A DNA stretch of 64,000 nt, from contig CALUKY010000009.1 in the NCBI GenBank assembly GCA_944321345.1, positions 17,283-81,282 of the forward strand, read 5' to 3'. Both the position numbers and the translations under genes were made by a program. Numbering within the stretch: position 1 is the first letter of the stretch; every line of letters starts with the position of its first letter. Source of the stretch: an uncultured Paraprevotella sp. (GTDB lineage: Bacteria > Bacteroidota > Bacteroidia > Bacteroidales > Bacteroidaceae). Shown one piece after another: positions 28,101-35,775 of this stretch. Below the pieces are notes generated by a model, which did not search any database, was not told the DNA's origin, and saw only the letters and a program-made list of their open reading frames with translations.

Positions 28101-31100
28101 ATGGCACAGGCCGCTTCCGCGGGCGAAGCGCCGCTTCGCAGTCCGCTTCCGTTCTGGGTCACATAGTAAGCCAGCTGGCGGGCACTGCCCTCACCGGTTG
28201 TGCTGTAAAGGATGTTTCCTTCGTTCTGACTTTCAAAGGCACCCATATCAATGGCACAGTCCTTGATACGGTCCGTATACTCTGCGTCATAGTCCGGAAT
28301 GATGACTCCCTCGATATAGTCGGTACCGGTATTGATGGCGGGAGAACCTGTTAAAAGATGATAATCAGCATCCAACAAAGGATCCGCATACACATTCGTA
28401 TGCTGTGTATCATTGGTAAGAGCCAGATTTTTAGAATCAGATTGATCTATATGAACACAGGTATAATGCACTTTAACTTTCGTCGCATCTGGTGTATATA
28501 CAGAACTTTCACCTGTCCCCGAAATATTAAATGCAGCAATCGGATAACCAAAGATATTCGTATTGTGCTCGGTTGATTCACCATGCGTATCTGTATTATC
28601 AGAAACAATACAGTTGTACATGGTTATATTGTCATACACATATACTCCACCCAAAGAAATATTCTTCTTCTTCGTTGTATAAGTAACCGCCCGATTTCCG
28701 GAAATAGTATTATTATAAAACTCACCGTTTACTAGAAAAGCGCCAGCACCAACAATAACCTGATGATATCCATCATTCGCATCTGGAGCTATGTTTCCTT
28801 CAATTATCTCTGCTACATTCCCGGAAATAATTGTATTATATACCGTACCCGTATTCATATACAGACCAGCACCATACATCCAGGCAGATTCTACATTATT
28901 TTGTCCTCTTCTATACAAAGAATGTTGTAATTTATTGTTTTGAATCGCACAGTTTCGAATAAGACCACCATTGTTGTAAATACCCGCTCCTGCTTGATGA
29001 TAACCTCCTTCTCCTGTTCCGGTCTGATCCATACCTCTACTCTCGGGGAAAACATGTACAATATTATTGCGAACGACACAATTTTCCAACACTCCATTAT
29101 TCATCAGATAGGCACCAGCTCCTCCGGTCAAACCAATAAGATCTGTTCGTACCTCAGAAATGTCGCCTGCAATATTTTGACGATAGCAAGAAAACAAATA
29201 GCCGTGTTGCAAAGTAAAACCATCCCATACGGTCTCATATTCAAAATGATCACGTTGAACCAATACACGCCCAAAGGATGGAAATCCATACTCAACCATG
29301 ATTTCAGGGTCATACTCGCCAGGCTGTAAGATGGTTTCATATTGTTTTGGATCTCGATCGCTCTCACCTGGAGCACCTTCAGCCGGAAATCCTCCATAAA
29401 CATTCACACCTTCAATCATTTCATAAGCATAATACTGTTCATGAATTTTATCTTCATCTTCAGTTCTATGAGTATACGTACCCTTTGCCACCCAAATTTG
29501 CGGACGGCTACTTACAGTTGGAGATTGAGCCGCCTTGTCTAAAGCTGCTTCCAAAGTTGCCAAAGCATGGCCCCAAGACAAGCCGTCATTACTGTCATTA
29601 CCATCCTTACGTACATAGTACACCCGTCCACTCTCCGGCAGAATCGCCTCATAGGCACCCTTATCGGGCGCACCACCCAGATTACGCGGACTTCCGGTGA
29701 TGTCTTGTGTCAACGCAGAATTGGAACCCTGATTGATGACAACTGCCGCATCAGCCGAACTGGTCAGCGGACGATATTCGGAATAGCCTCCATAATAAGT
29801 ATTAAAGCCCAAGGTTGCTCCGCGCTGATTGGCCGGATTGGCAAATACCTTAGCACCTTCCTCTCCCACCGAAGCCAAACCTTCAACGGTGTTTCCCGAA
29901 GAATTGCCCACAGCAAAGGAAGTCGCACTTTCAGCAACCGCAACCGGAGCTGATCCGATATTATTCACCACAGTTACATGGTTCACGGTCAGCGTACGGG
30001 CATTGACCACCGGTGTCTCTTCCTGCACATTGGTATTGTTGTTGATGACACAGTTGATCAGGCTCAGGGTAGCGTTACGTGCGTCAATCGCCGCTCCGTC
30101 CTGAGCTGTATTATTCTCAAAAATACAATCTTTCAGGGTTACTACTGAACCGGTATGCGCCAGCAGTCCCGCACCATACTGACGGCTGGATTCTCCCAAA
30201 GCATGTCCGTTGATCACCTGAAAACCGTCAAGATGCACCTTGGCATTTTCCATAACAGTAATGCAGTGGTAAATACCGTCATTGACATCCTTACCCACAT
30301 AGTTACCGTTAATAATAGTACGATAAACCAAAGGCTTCCGATCTGCCTGATTCGGATTATCTGCATTAAGGCGATATCCGCCATAAACATAAAATGTAGC
30401 TCCACTCTTAGCCTCCGGAACTCTCACGGTCACAGATTTCGCATCCAGATTGGTAAATACAAAACGAGGGCGCAAGTTACCCTCCAGAACATAAAGTTCC
30501 AAACGGGTATTCTCATTCACATTCACCCGGCGTCCGTTGATTTCCTGCTCTCCTTTCGGAAGATTTCCCAAATATTCCAGAGCCTCATTGAGCGAGCGGT
30601 ACCCGTTGTCCCATGAAGAGCCGTTGTGTGCCGGCATGGTACAGTCCGCATTGACATAGACTCTCAACGTATTGCCGTCGGCACTCACCTCGGGCACAAT
30701 AGGAGTTGCATGAATACGGTAAGCGCCCAACGACGGAGTCTGGTGGAACAGACTTCCGGTGATATCCAGTTCCGGTGCTGCCAGCACTTCATCGGGGAAG
30801 GTGCCCAGCATCATACCCTTGGCACGAAGATTGGACCCGACAATCGGCTCCCAGAAATAAGTAGGGCGCAGCATGATGGAATCCACGCCGGTCGTTTTCG
30901 GCATTCCGTCCGTTTCAAAGTTCGGCGAGAGATACCCTTCTCCGTCAGTTCCAACGGCCATATTGTCATCAGACAGAGGAATCATTTCTTGCTGGAAGAT
31001 ATTGTTCCACACGGTGGAGTTGAAGCTGGACACACCCACATTATAGAATCTCACCTTATCGGGCGAGGCATCCTTTACATAAACCTGTGTCGTGACATTT

Positions 31101-33454
31101 CCACGCAGGTCGTTTCCCCAGATGACGGAGTTGATGACCAGTCCGTACTTATTGATATACAGACCGCCGGTCTGCGCGGCATTGTAGTCGGTCAGGTCGA
31201 CAGCACGGATGGTATAGTTCCGTGCGATAACCGTCTGTGTGATGACTCCACCGTCGTTACAATAAACCGCTCCATTGGCCTTATTGGTATTGTTGGTCAC
31301 AATCGAAGAACCCAGAATCAGATACTCCGGATGTTCCATACCGCTCCATAAGGCATTACGGTCCAGATACACGCCACCGCCGTTCGTAGCCGAACAGTTG
31401 GTGATCATGCTCTGCAGAACCAGACCGGCGTTATCCACATAGACACCGCCACCACGTGATTCGGCACTGCTGTTGAACACCAGCGAACCGACCAAACGTC
31501 CTCCCTTCAGGCAAACCGCACCTCCATCCGATTCGGCATGACACTCCTTGACAATACTGTTCATCAGATAACAGTTACGGCCCATATACACACCGGCTCC
31601 CCGATCGGTCAGAAAGTCCTCCACACCGATGTCACCCTGTGCGTTACCTCCGACAATCGTCACTCCGTTCAGTATCGTTACCGACTTGAAATAATCTTCT
31701 TCGTTATATGGAAAAGGAGCAAACCACACCACATGGCGCGAGGCGCTACTGTTCACATTCCACTGATAGTCCGTGGCGTTCCAGATTGCGTCGTGATCAT
31801 ACGAAGCGCCCTGCAGGACCGTCACATTTTTATACTGCCAGGGCATTTCGCCCTCTTTTTCACGCTGTGTCTTGCTCTGTTCGGTTCCGGCAAAGCCTCC
31901 GTACACACTGATTCCGTCGCGCATCCGGAAAGACGCGGTATAGGATTTTGACGGATCCAGCCATCCCACGGGCGAATACGTTCCGGCGGCCACCCACACC
32001 TCGCCCGGCTGATTCTGCGGATTGTTGTCCGCCAGCTCGTCAATCATCTTCTGCAGGTCGCCCGAAGCATTTGCCCAGGATGTTCCGTCTCCGGTAGCCC
32101 CTTCCTTCACAAAGCGCACCCGGCTGGCAGAAAGATACTGATATTCATAGGCTCCGATATCTATTGTATTGCTCTCGCGCGCGTTTCCGGCCATATCCTG
32201 ACTTCCGTACACAGCAGTCTGATACGCCGACGGGTCGCCCTGATTGAGCATCACCGATCCCAGAAGCACATTCCAGGACCACACCGGATAGGCAGACATA
32301 CGCCAGTTATATTCACGGTCGAAGCTGGTTTTGAGCGACGGTCCGTCGAACATGGGCGACTCCGCAAAACCTTTATTCTCTGTAGTTACATAAATATTTC
32401 CGTCCTGATCGTCTGCGGCCACTTCGTGAAAGGCAGAGTTCCCGAAACGGGGCGAGTTGGTGGCAAAAAGACGCGTATTACCCCATATAATGGTGTTATA
32501 CACATCATAATCCGTTCCGTTTTTCGCGGCCACCAGATCAATACCTCCTGCGGTGTTTCGGGCCACCGTGGCATTCACCACCAGTCCGCCTTCGGCCATA
32601 CGGATGCCTCCGTTCTCGTTGTTGAACACCGAAGAGTTCACCACCGTCAGCTGGCCGTCGGCCCAGATTCCGCCTCCGGCATTCTCCACCGGCGTACGGT
32701 TTCCGGCCACATTATTATATATGACGCTCTGATTGATGAGCGAAACATTGTTGTTTACATTCCGAACGGCGGCATCCACATAGACAGCGGCTCCACGCAT
32801 GGCATAATTATTTACCAGGAAGCAGCGCTCCACCCGGAAGATACCTCCGCGGCTGTTGTCTCCATAGATACGGATACCCCCACCCTGGCTCTGGTCATCG
32901 CTGCCCGCGGCCTGTCCGTTGGCCACGGTAAACCCGTTGATTACGGTAGGATAGGCATTGTTGTTCACGCCGGAAGAAGGCTCCAGATTCATGCGAAGCA
33001 CATGCCGGGCATTGTCACCGCGGGTGGTATTCTGCGGAAAGATCAGATAGTCGGTATCTAACGCATCATTGCGGGAAATGTCTCCGGAAAGCACCGAGCG
33101 ATAGCGCAGCTGATAAGGCTTTCCGAGAGTTTCACGGTCGTTGACGCTCCGCTCATCCCCCTTGAATCCGCCATAAAGCTGCACTCCGGATTTCAGCAGA
33201 AAGCCATTGACATCCGGAGTGATATAAATCTCATTGACTGTAGAAATCGTTTCGAAGCCCTGAACCCAGATCTGGTCACCGGCCACGGCCCTGTCTAAGG
33301 CATCGGTCAGCGTCGTGGTGCTTCCCCACGAAGAGCCGTCGCCCGTTCCTGCGGGGCTTACATAATAGATTTTTGCCTGCGCACGGGCCGAAAGTCCCAA
33401 CACGGCCACAGCAGCCAGAATCATCAGTCGGAATTTGTTTTGTATTTTCATCAT
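22124..33454 (-). CDS. Giant modular beta-helix surface protein with T9SS-CTD-like C-terminus, last gene of the fimbrial operon
   Basis: About 3,776 residues (numbers below count from a TTG at 33481, nine residues upstream; the ATG at 33454 is chosen because it starts a signal peptide ending SARAQA). Eight tandem modules run from residue 37 to 3270. Each opens with a strand such as IYYVSPAGTGDGSSWG or VYYVRKDGNDSNDG, then an amphipathic helix and an IWVAKGTY-like strand. Pmp-like right-handed beta-helix rungs follow (GGGVYVDN, NNTAQDGAAI), and each closes near DIGAYEY. A linker with a LFGSPYL segment comes next, then a 70-residue tail (GDRITVYDPAGIRL, KKGVFAFEV, KVIKAILK) resembling T9SS sorting or DUF6383 domains. 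It starts 55 nt after the accessory fimbrial gene. A tip or stalk adhesin is inferred, not shown. Confidence 0.85.
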   Translation of the reverse strand: MMKIQNKFRLMILAAVAVLGLSARAQAKIYYVSPAGTGDGSSWGSTTTLTDALDRAVAGDQIWVQGFETISTVNEIYITPDVNGFLLKSGVQLYGGFKGDERSVNDRETLGKPYQLRYRSVLSGDISRNDALDTDYLIFPQNTTRGDNARHVLRMNLEPSSGVNNNAYPTVINGFTVANGQAAGSDDQSQGGGIRIYGDNSRGGIFRVERCFLVNNYAMRGAAVYVDAAVRNVNNNVSLINQSVIYNNVAGNRTPVENAGGGIWADGQLTVVNSSVFNNENGGIRMAEGGLVVNATVARNTAGGIDLVAAKNGTDYDVYNTIIWGNTRLFATNSPRFGNSAFHEVAADDQDGNIYVTTENKGFAESPMFDGPSLKTSFDREYNWRMSAYPVWSWNVLLGSVMLNQGDPSAYQTAVYGSQDMAGNARESNTIDIGAYEYQYLSASRVRFVKEGATGDGTSWANASGDLQKMIDELADNNPQNQPGEVWVAAGTYSPVGWLDPSKSYTASFRMRDGISVYGGFAGTEQSKTQREKEGEMPWQYKNVTVLQGASYDHDAIWNATDYQWNVNSSASRHVVWFAPFPYNEEDYFKSVTILNGVTIVGGNAQGDIGVEDFLTDRGAGVYMGRNCYLMNSIVKECHAESDGGAVCLKGGRLVGSLVFNSSAESRGGGVYVDNAGLVLQSMITNCSATNGGGVYLDRNALWSGMEHPEYLILGSSIVTNNTNKANGAVYCNDGGVITQTVIARNYTIRAVDLTDYNAAQTGGLYINKYGLVINSVIWGNDLRGNVTTQVYVKDASPDKVRFYNVGVSSFNSTVWNNIFQQEMIPLSDDNMAVGTDGEGYLSPNFETDGMPKTTGVDSIMLRPTYFWEPIVGSNLRAKGMMLGTFPDEVLAAPELDITGSLFHQTPSLGAYRIHATPIVPEVSADGNTLRVYVNADCTMPAHNGSSWDNGYRSLNEALEYLGNLPKGEQEINGRRVNVNENTRLELYVLEGNLRPRFVFTNLDAKSVTVRVPEAKSGATFYVYGGYRLNADNPNQADRKPLVYRTIINGNYVGKDVNDGIYHCITVMENAKVHLDGFQVINGHALGESSRQYGAGLLAHTGSVVTLKDCIFENNTAQDGAAIDARNATLSLINCVINNNTNVQEETPVVNARTLTVNHVTVVNNIGSAPVAVAESATSFAVGNSSGNTVEGLASVGEEGAKVFANPANQRGATLGFNTYYGGYSEYRPLTSSADAAVVINQGSNSALTQDITGSPRNLGGAPDKGAYEAILPESGRVYYVRKDGNDSNDGLSWGHALATLEAALDKAAQSPTVSSRPQIWVAKGTYTHRTEDEDKIHEQYYAYEMIEGVNVYGGFPAEGAPGESDRDPKQYETILQPGEYDPEIMVEYGFPSFGRVLVQRDHFEYETVWDGFTLQHGYLFSCYRQNIAGDISEVRTDLIGLTGGAGAYLMNNGVLENCVVRNNIVHVFPESRGMDQTGTGEGGYHQAGAGIYNNGGLIRNCAIQNNKLQHSLYRRGQNNVESAWMYGAGLYMNTGTVYNTIISGNVAEIIEGNIAPDANDGYHQVIVGAGAFLVNGEFYNNTISGNRAVTYTTKKKNISLGGVYVYDNITMYNCIVSDNTDTHGESTEHNTNIFGYPIAAFNISGTGESSVYTPDATKVKVHYTCVHIDQSDSKNLALTNDTQHTNVYADPLLDADYHLLTGSPAINTGTDYIEGVIIPDYDAEYTDRIKDCAIDMGAFESQNEGNILYSTTGEGSARQLAYYVTQNGSGLRSGASPAEAACAMKLQQILLAAGELAATTTEGQVYVRVAGYDPAVNPFVYHANTLSDANDPRSYTYVVPEGVILEGGYSEDFATREPMTLQTRLSAIKEATLNAPEVNGYHAVTFMDAAGNKDMNICELTRTTVVDGIFLQDGNAESDAGAGNARAMGGGAIVPKGAHVRNCVVTDCQAIQGGGLFLKAGALVSGTLLQKNEADEGGAVYATNADADADNRSYLISCTLTDNTASGMGGGIYQEDGALMGLNSVIWGNSASSDRNVSGVVTSKFADAKMLEMVQVLNPEQNDNNYYPYNYCFVETFEMPTSFENTSMTSEENIYFEDERRFLKVYSPLIKRGILKKYLDYWQRRYLVAEQDMNTVLRLQPDYQRADAGAFAYDGGPLQIDEVITRIFVSKGSNVKLAEGEKMETYLGRSFYTSLSHLDDALEYIRRVRTEGRAEENTEFEILLGPGIYKPSVRRTDAASTVLDQRQNSFVIPTNVKIYGGFSGEEYYSTGVDNIPAQTGNIALTKDEGIDNLLKARTFSDLNGNSVLEPWELSQQAILSGKVDVSVTTRNVYHVLFSNGHGHVTLDGVTVMEGETASELSNDANQDEIGRGGSIYSNGMNYTLHRCRLMNSKAVRGGAVYMRNARITMVGCVLGGNGSVEGYDNTEAMRGGAVYLAGNIGGTSTPAELYAVNTLFANNETYGSGGAIGGNEASVINLMNCNLVRNKARDHAAAFTRSTGKSVITNSVIWGNEDETASQAVINDPQAKITYSASEWLATDGDAHNYNLSTDNAAVDGPRFKRPSTVAGVSGNQSASMWNPGAQSVLSDVGNGTYDYSIQKETGAYKEWFDYNALAYQGQYMYNRSRYAAPLDEKNGHVPDVMVIDIGLFEYPHPVDISKLDAVYVATEDAGLANGTSWAHAISNLKMAIIAMANPTGGTVKEKKIYVRDGVYSVGQLSHDNVAFPLYTSEGSDYGNSVEIIGACTGVGHEQNFANPTVLTVNPVQQNTTNILLDIRTENKPVTVSGLTFVNSSQGDGTPGTTPGCGVNIMDIGAGAKVTLKNVAFRNNYGYGISSVANQGELLLANVLFADGAYTEGSTGVGLQTAGKTTVVNCTFAQNRTDLERPNGQPEPEVYNSVSWNNEVQNLSDAEGTANVNFPSGTKNNDIQNGPNFINPETEEVLERDYGIRPSLNLLNRGDNVAYNALVLDEPSAPNIPATERDLANNSRQTGAKVDVGAYEYSADLQQVIYVKPVVGGNSTGESWANATSDLQGAIDLVAVYAANNSGSKGYVFVHNTQPVNNRLRVSMPGTMIYGSMNDEVSDQTDVEGLVSDLVKKRQGILQNNRRTQIAKGLDITAASVVDGFEIAGGVQLGNDGCLSTSIVKGAVQGVTGGTDGLLYNTLVVNDEAGTAGNVNGVQAVNVTATGTIAGMTGNANNRDSVTETNAYVTDNYWNYQLMETSADIDGGTAEITSYMNKVGHDRDLIGNLRVRHTVDNGCFETWNISEEMTSDHVITAEDYPLGKSVVYVRKGQELKIENASDGTLLYPSGNSFAPGFLLLEHQAGLRGNGNHIRLTNFAVERDIPNGKSDLVAMPFDVNSTTSNLAGIEPKRYDSALRATYDYKYEQENSKAWSNQNLDQAGMYEGLLFENTTGQDQTLRFYGKSTAPYVEDGNDKQIELKKYNFNEQWTTDADGNIVPSNSNRFTYKENMSWNLFGSPYLCAMNYSDLEYGRVLYGYQDDAYRSIRTYDDSGMAVKGHIPVGSAVFTQTATLKDTEVFTVALPAGEKAGEAYATGPVLRIGLSAAGKTRNVLSGNEDYLQLNAVPAEQARSDFDLSADGVKWISDSVAQIYAERAGGRYSLLSAVNQEGEVAVTVDVPQTGLYDITVPDEAADDYTYVLLEDKKTRRKVNLLENSYSFAVSEAGTLAGRFVVSFAEKDSPADEWVLLTRDLGHGNVLISGLQAGDRITVYDPAGIRLTVVEAQGYEQYIALKKGVFAFEVTRGNERKVIKAILK
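23670..33375 (-). repeat. Eight tandem protein modules inside the giant gene
   Basis: Module limits read from opening and closing motifs, in transcription order (residue numbers from 33481, approximate): 1, 37-445; 2, 454-920; 3, 938-1275; 4, 1285-1748; 5, 1769-2160; 6, 2174-2658; 7, 2669-3007; 8, 3015-3270. Closing motifs are GAYEY, GAYRI, GAYEA, GAFES, GAFAY, GLFEY, GAYEY and GCFET. Lengths vary from about 255 to 485 residues. The DNA is diverged between copies, so these are ancient duplications or domain shuffles, not recent tandem repeats. Confidence 0.75.
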
Positions 33455-33508
33455 GTCAGGTTTTCTCATTGTCAAGTTCAAGTAATAGCGCTTTTGCAGA
33501 GTTACCTT

Positions 33509-34582
33509 CTAGACACTCAGCGGATTGGGAGTGAGTGTGACGTCGGTGTTTCCATTCAGGCCTCGCACCGTTACGTTCACCTTATACCACGCAGCCTGTT
33601 TCAGGTACGATTCGAAACGCATGGTATAGGGCTGTTCATTGAGGTTTCCGTCCTTTTCGGCCTGAATGGTGAAAGTAATTCTCGGCTTGGTCTCCCCGTC
33701 AGAAAAGGAATAATGATACACCCTCCCGTTGCGCTGGCTGATGGGTGTGGTATTGTAAAAGGTGCGCGCCAGTTTGGTGGGCGTATAATAATCCGGATCA
33801 CAGGCAATCATCGGGAACAGGCGTCCGCGCTCTTCGCCATGATAAGTAAAGCCCGTGATTCTCACATCCGAATAGCCCTGTTCATAAGCGTCGGCCGCAT
33901 CCCACTGTACATCCACTTTGGTGGCCAGACGCGTGATACGCACCACGGGATATGAAGTCTGCAATCCTCCCTCGCTGGCATAGAGTGAAAAAGCCGCCGG
34001 AAGCCCGTTGCTTTCTGCAGTCTGATAATAACCGGTGCCCAAGCTCAGGAATGCAGGTGTGTTTTCGGTTCCGTCAATCGGATTGCCGCCTGGACCTGTC
34101 TGCATGGCATAGTAGTTGGAAATGGTCAGCTGCTCCACATCGCGGCGTGTGCGGCACTGGGTTATGTCGTCAGCCGGACTGCCATGCACTCCGTCTTTAT
34201 AAATCACGCCATAAAGATAGAGCTCGCCTCTCTGCACCTTGACCTCCAGTTCTTTAATGGTAGTACTGCCATCATAGGCGGGCAGGTTGTTGAACTCCTC
34301 CTGCGAAAGACGGATCACCATGACTTTGGAGTTATTCGGAAACTCGGCATCCTCAGTTTCATCATATGCCAGAATCACGTCCATACGGTCCCAGTCTTCG
34401 GCCTCATCCACGCTGCTGCCGGGATCACCGGGTGCACGTGTCTCTATATTTTCAGGCACACTGACGAGCAGTCGCATGGTCTCGGCCGGCACGTCGGGCA
34501 GGTCTGCCACATCGTTGTGGCAGGCTGTCAGAGCAAGCAGCAGGCTCATGGTTCCATATATGTTCCAGATTTTTCTGATCAT
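33509..34582 (-). CDS. Accessory fimbrial lipoprotein (fimbrillin-like, Mfa/Fim accessory class)
   Basis: A 357-residue protein with a lipobox at LTAC (Cys about residue 21). A propeptide-like segment ends at an Arg-containing site (ENIETRAPGDP), where type V fimbrial precursors are cut by Arg-specific proteases. Two beta-rich domains follow (AETMRLLVSVP to QLTISNYYAMQTGPGG, in part; then LATKVDVQWDAADAYEQGYSD to the C-terminus). Its place after the FimB/Mfa2-type anchor and before the giant protein parallels accessory tip subunits (FimC-E, Mfa3-5). It begins 2 nt after the anchor gene and the two are co-translated. The exact family is uncertain. Confidence 0.75.
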   Translation of the reverse strand: MIRKIWNIYGTMSLLLALTACHNDVADLPDVPAETMRLLVSVPENIETRAPGDPGSSVDEAEDWDRMDVILAYDETEDAEFPNNSKVMVIRLSQEEFNNLPAYDGSTTIKELEVKVQRGELYLYGVIYKDGVHGSPADDITQCRTRRDVEQLTISNYYAMQTGPGGNPIDGTENTPAFLSLGTGYYQTAESNGLPAAFSLYASEGGLQTSYPVVRITRLATKVDVQWDAADAYEQGYSDVRITGFTYHGEERGRLFPMIACDPDYYTPTKLARTFYNTTPISQRNGRVYHYSFSDGETKPRITFTIQAEKDGNLNEQPYTMRFESYLKQAAWYKVNVTVRGLNGNTDVTLTPNPLSV

Positions 34583-34584
34583 AT

Positions 34585-35637
34585 TTACATCTCTACGTCA
34601 AAATCATTTCCAGGTTCCCAATCCAGTTCTACCGAAACACCCACTTCCGGATTTTCGGTTGTCACCTCACCATTCTCATTCAGTTTCACTTTGATAATCT
34701 GCACCTCACCGGCAAGCAGTGGATTCTTTATATAAAGCACGTTCTTCACGTATTCTCCATCGGGCATCCGGGTGTACAGGTCCATCTGCCAGAGGCTTCC
34801 CTCCTCTTCGTCGTAGGTGTCGTTTATGCGTGTCAGGGGCTCCGCCTGATCGGCAGAAGGGAAACACACCGAGTGCAAGGCGATGAGCCCGGCGGCCTCG
34901 GTACGCCGGGTGCGGATCACAGCCGGTTTTCCTACCACAAACACACTGTCGGCACATCGCATGCCCGAAGACATCCCCCGGGTATAGGCCTCCACCACCT
35001 GTGCCGGCGAATTTCCCGGGTCGACAACCAGCACCGGCACGGCATTCTGCATATACAGCGGTACATAGAAGTTTCCGGACACATGTGACACCGACATACT
35101 GGTATATCCCCGATAAAACGCTGTGCTGTGTGCATCAATCGTATCGGCCTCTTCCTGTTGCAAGGCTATGGTTTTATAATTATTGCCGTCTGTAATCCGT
35201 ATTCCCTCCGGCTCTCCGGTGGCAGCCAGCGCCATATTGTCGTAATTACCCTTGTCCAGATAAACGGTGATTGCCAGACTGTTGGCATCTGGGCGCATCT
35301 CCAGATGCTTGGCCAGTCTTCCGTCCTTTGCATCAAAAAAAGACAAATCCATAAAACGGGCCTTATCGGTCAGGATATGCGAAAGATTCTCTTTCAGGGC
35401 AGTCGCCAGCTCCTGCTCTGCCGGACTGGTTAGCTGCTCATCAATCGACATGCGGAGCGAAGTGGACAGCTCCATGCAGTACTCAATAGCAAAATCCGCG
35501 CCGCACTTTGACAAATCCTCGTCAATGCACGACCCGAACCACAGGGGCAGTGCCGCCCACAGCAGGGCGCGGCTCCATCCCTCTCCTGAAAATATATTTC
35601 TTTTATTCCTCTTCATGACTCGCTCCTTGTTTCTCAT
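34585..35637 (-). CDS. FimB/Mfa2-family fimbrial anchor lipoprotein
   Basis: A 350-residue protein. The signal peptide ends at FGSC, and the mature N-terminus reads CIDEDLSKCG, the hallmark of the Mfa2/FimB family (CIxEDLSxC). The two beta domains and the C-terminal VELDWEPGNDFDVEM follow. Mfa2 and FimB anchor type V fimbriae in the outer membrane and limit fimbrial length. The C-terminus resembles that of the fimbrillin in this locus (WNSGIVFDVEL), which may reflect a shared donor strand. The ORF track start (MRNKERVMKRNK) is followed by ATG at 35616, which would shorten it by seven residues. It is separated from the fimbrillin by 138 nt containing a hairpin. Confidence 0.88.
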   Translation of the reverse strand: MRNKERVMKRNKRNIFSGEGWSRALLWAALPLWFGSCIDEDLSKCGADFAIEYCMELSTSLRMSIDEQLTSPAEQELATALKENLSHILTDKARFMDLSFFDAKDGRLAKHLEMRPDANSLAITVYLDKGNYDNMALAATGEPEGIRITDGNNYKTIALQQEEADTIDAHSTAFYRGYTSMSVSHVSGNFYVPLYMQNAVPVLVVDPGNSPAQVVEAYTRGMSSGMRCADSVFVVGKPAVIRTRRTEAAGLIALHSVCFPSADQAEPLTRINDTYDEEEGSLWQMDLYTRMPDGEYVKNVLYIKNPLLAGEVQIIKVKLNENGEVTTENPEVGVSVELDWEPGNDFDVEM

Positions 35638-35722
35638 ATTCTCTGAGCGTACACGCTCTGTTCTTGTTTACCGAGCCTGCGGAAGATTAACGGTTATCCG
35701 CAGACTTGCTCCGGTTGTAGAT

Positions 35723-35744
35723 GGCAGCCCTACGAAAGGCTGCC
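35723..35744 (-). promoter_or_regulatory. Intercistronic hairpin between fimbrillin and anchor genes
   Basis: A perfect 7-bp stem GGCAGCC (35723-35729) / GGCTGCC (35738-35744) with an 8-nt loop. On the minus strand it is not followed by T residues, so it is not an obvious terminator. It could protect the 3' end of the fimbrillin message after processing and so keep the major subunit more abundant than the anchor. Confidence 0.45.
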
Positions 35745-35775
35745 ACCCTGATAAATTATTCAATGATAAGAAATG

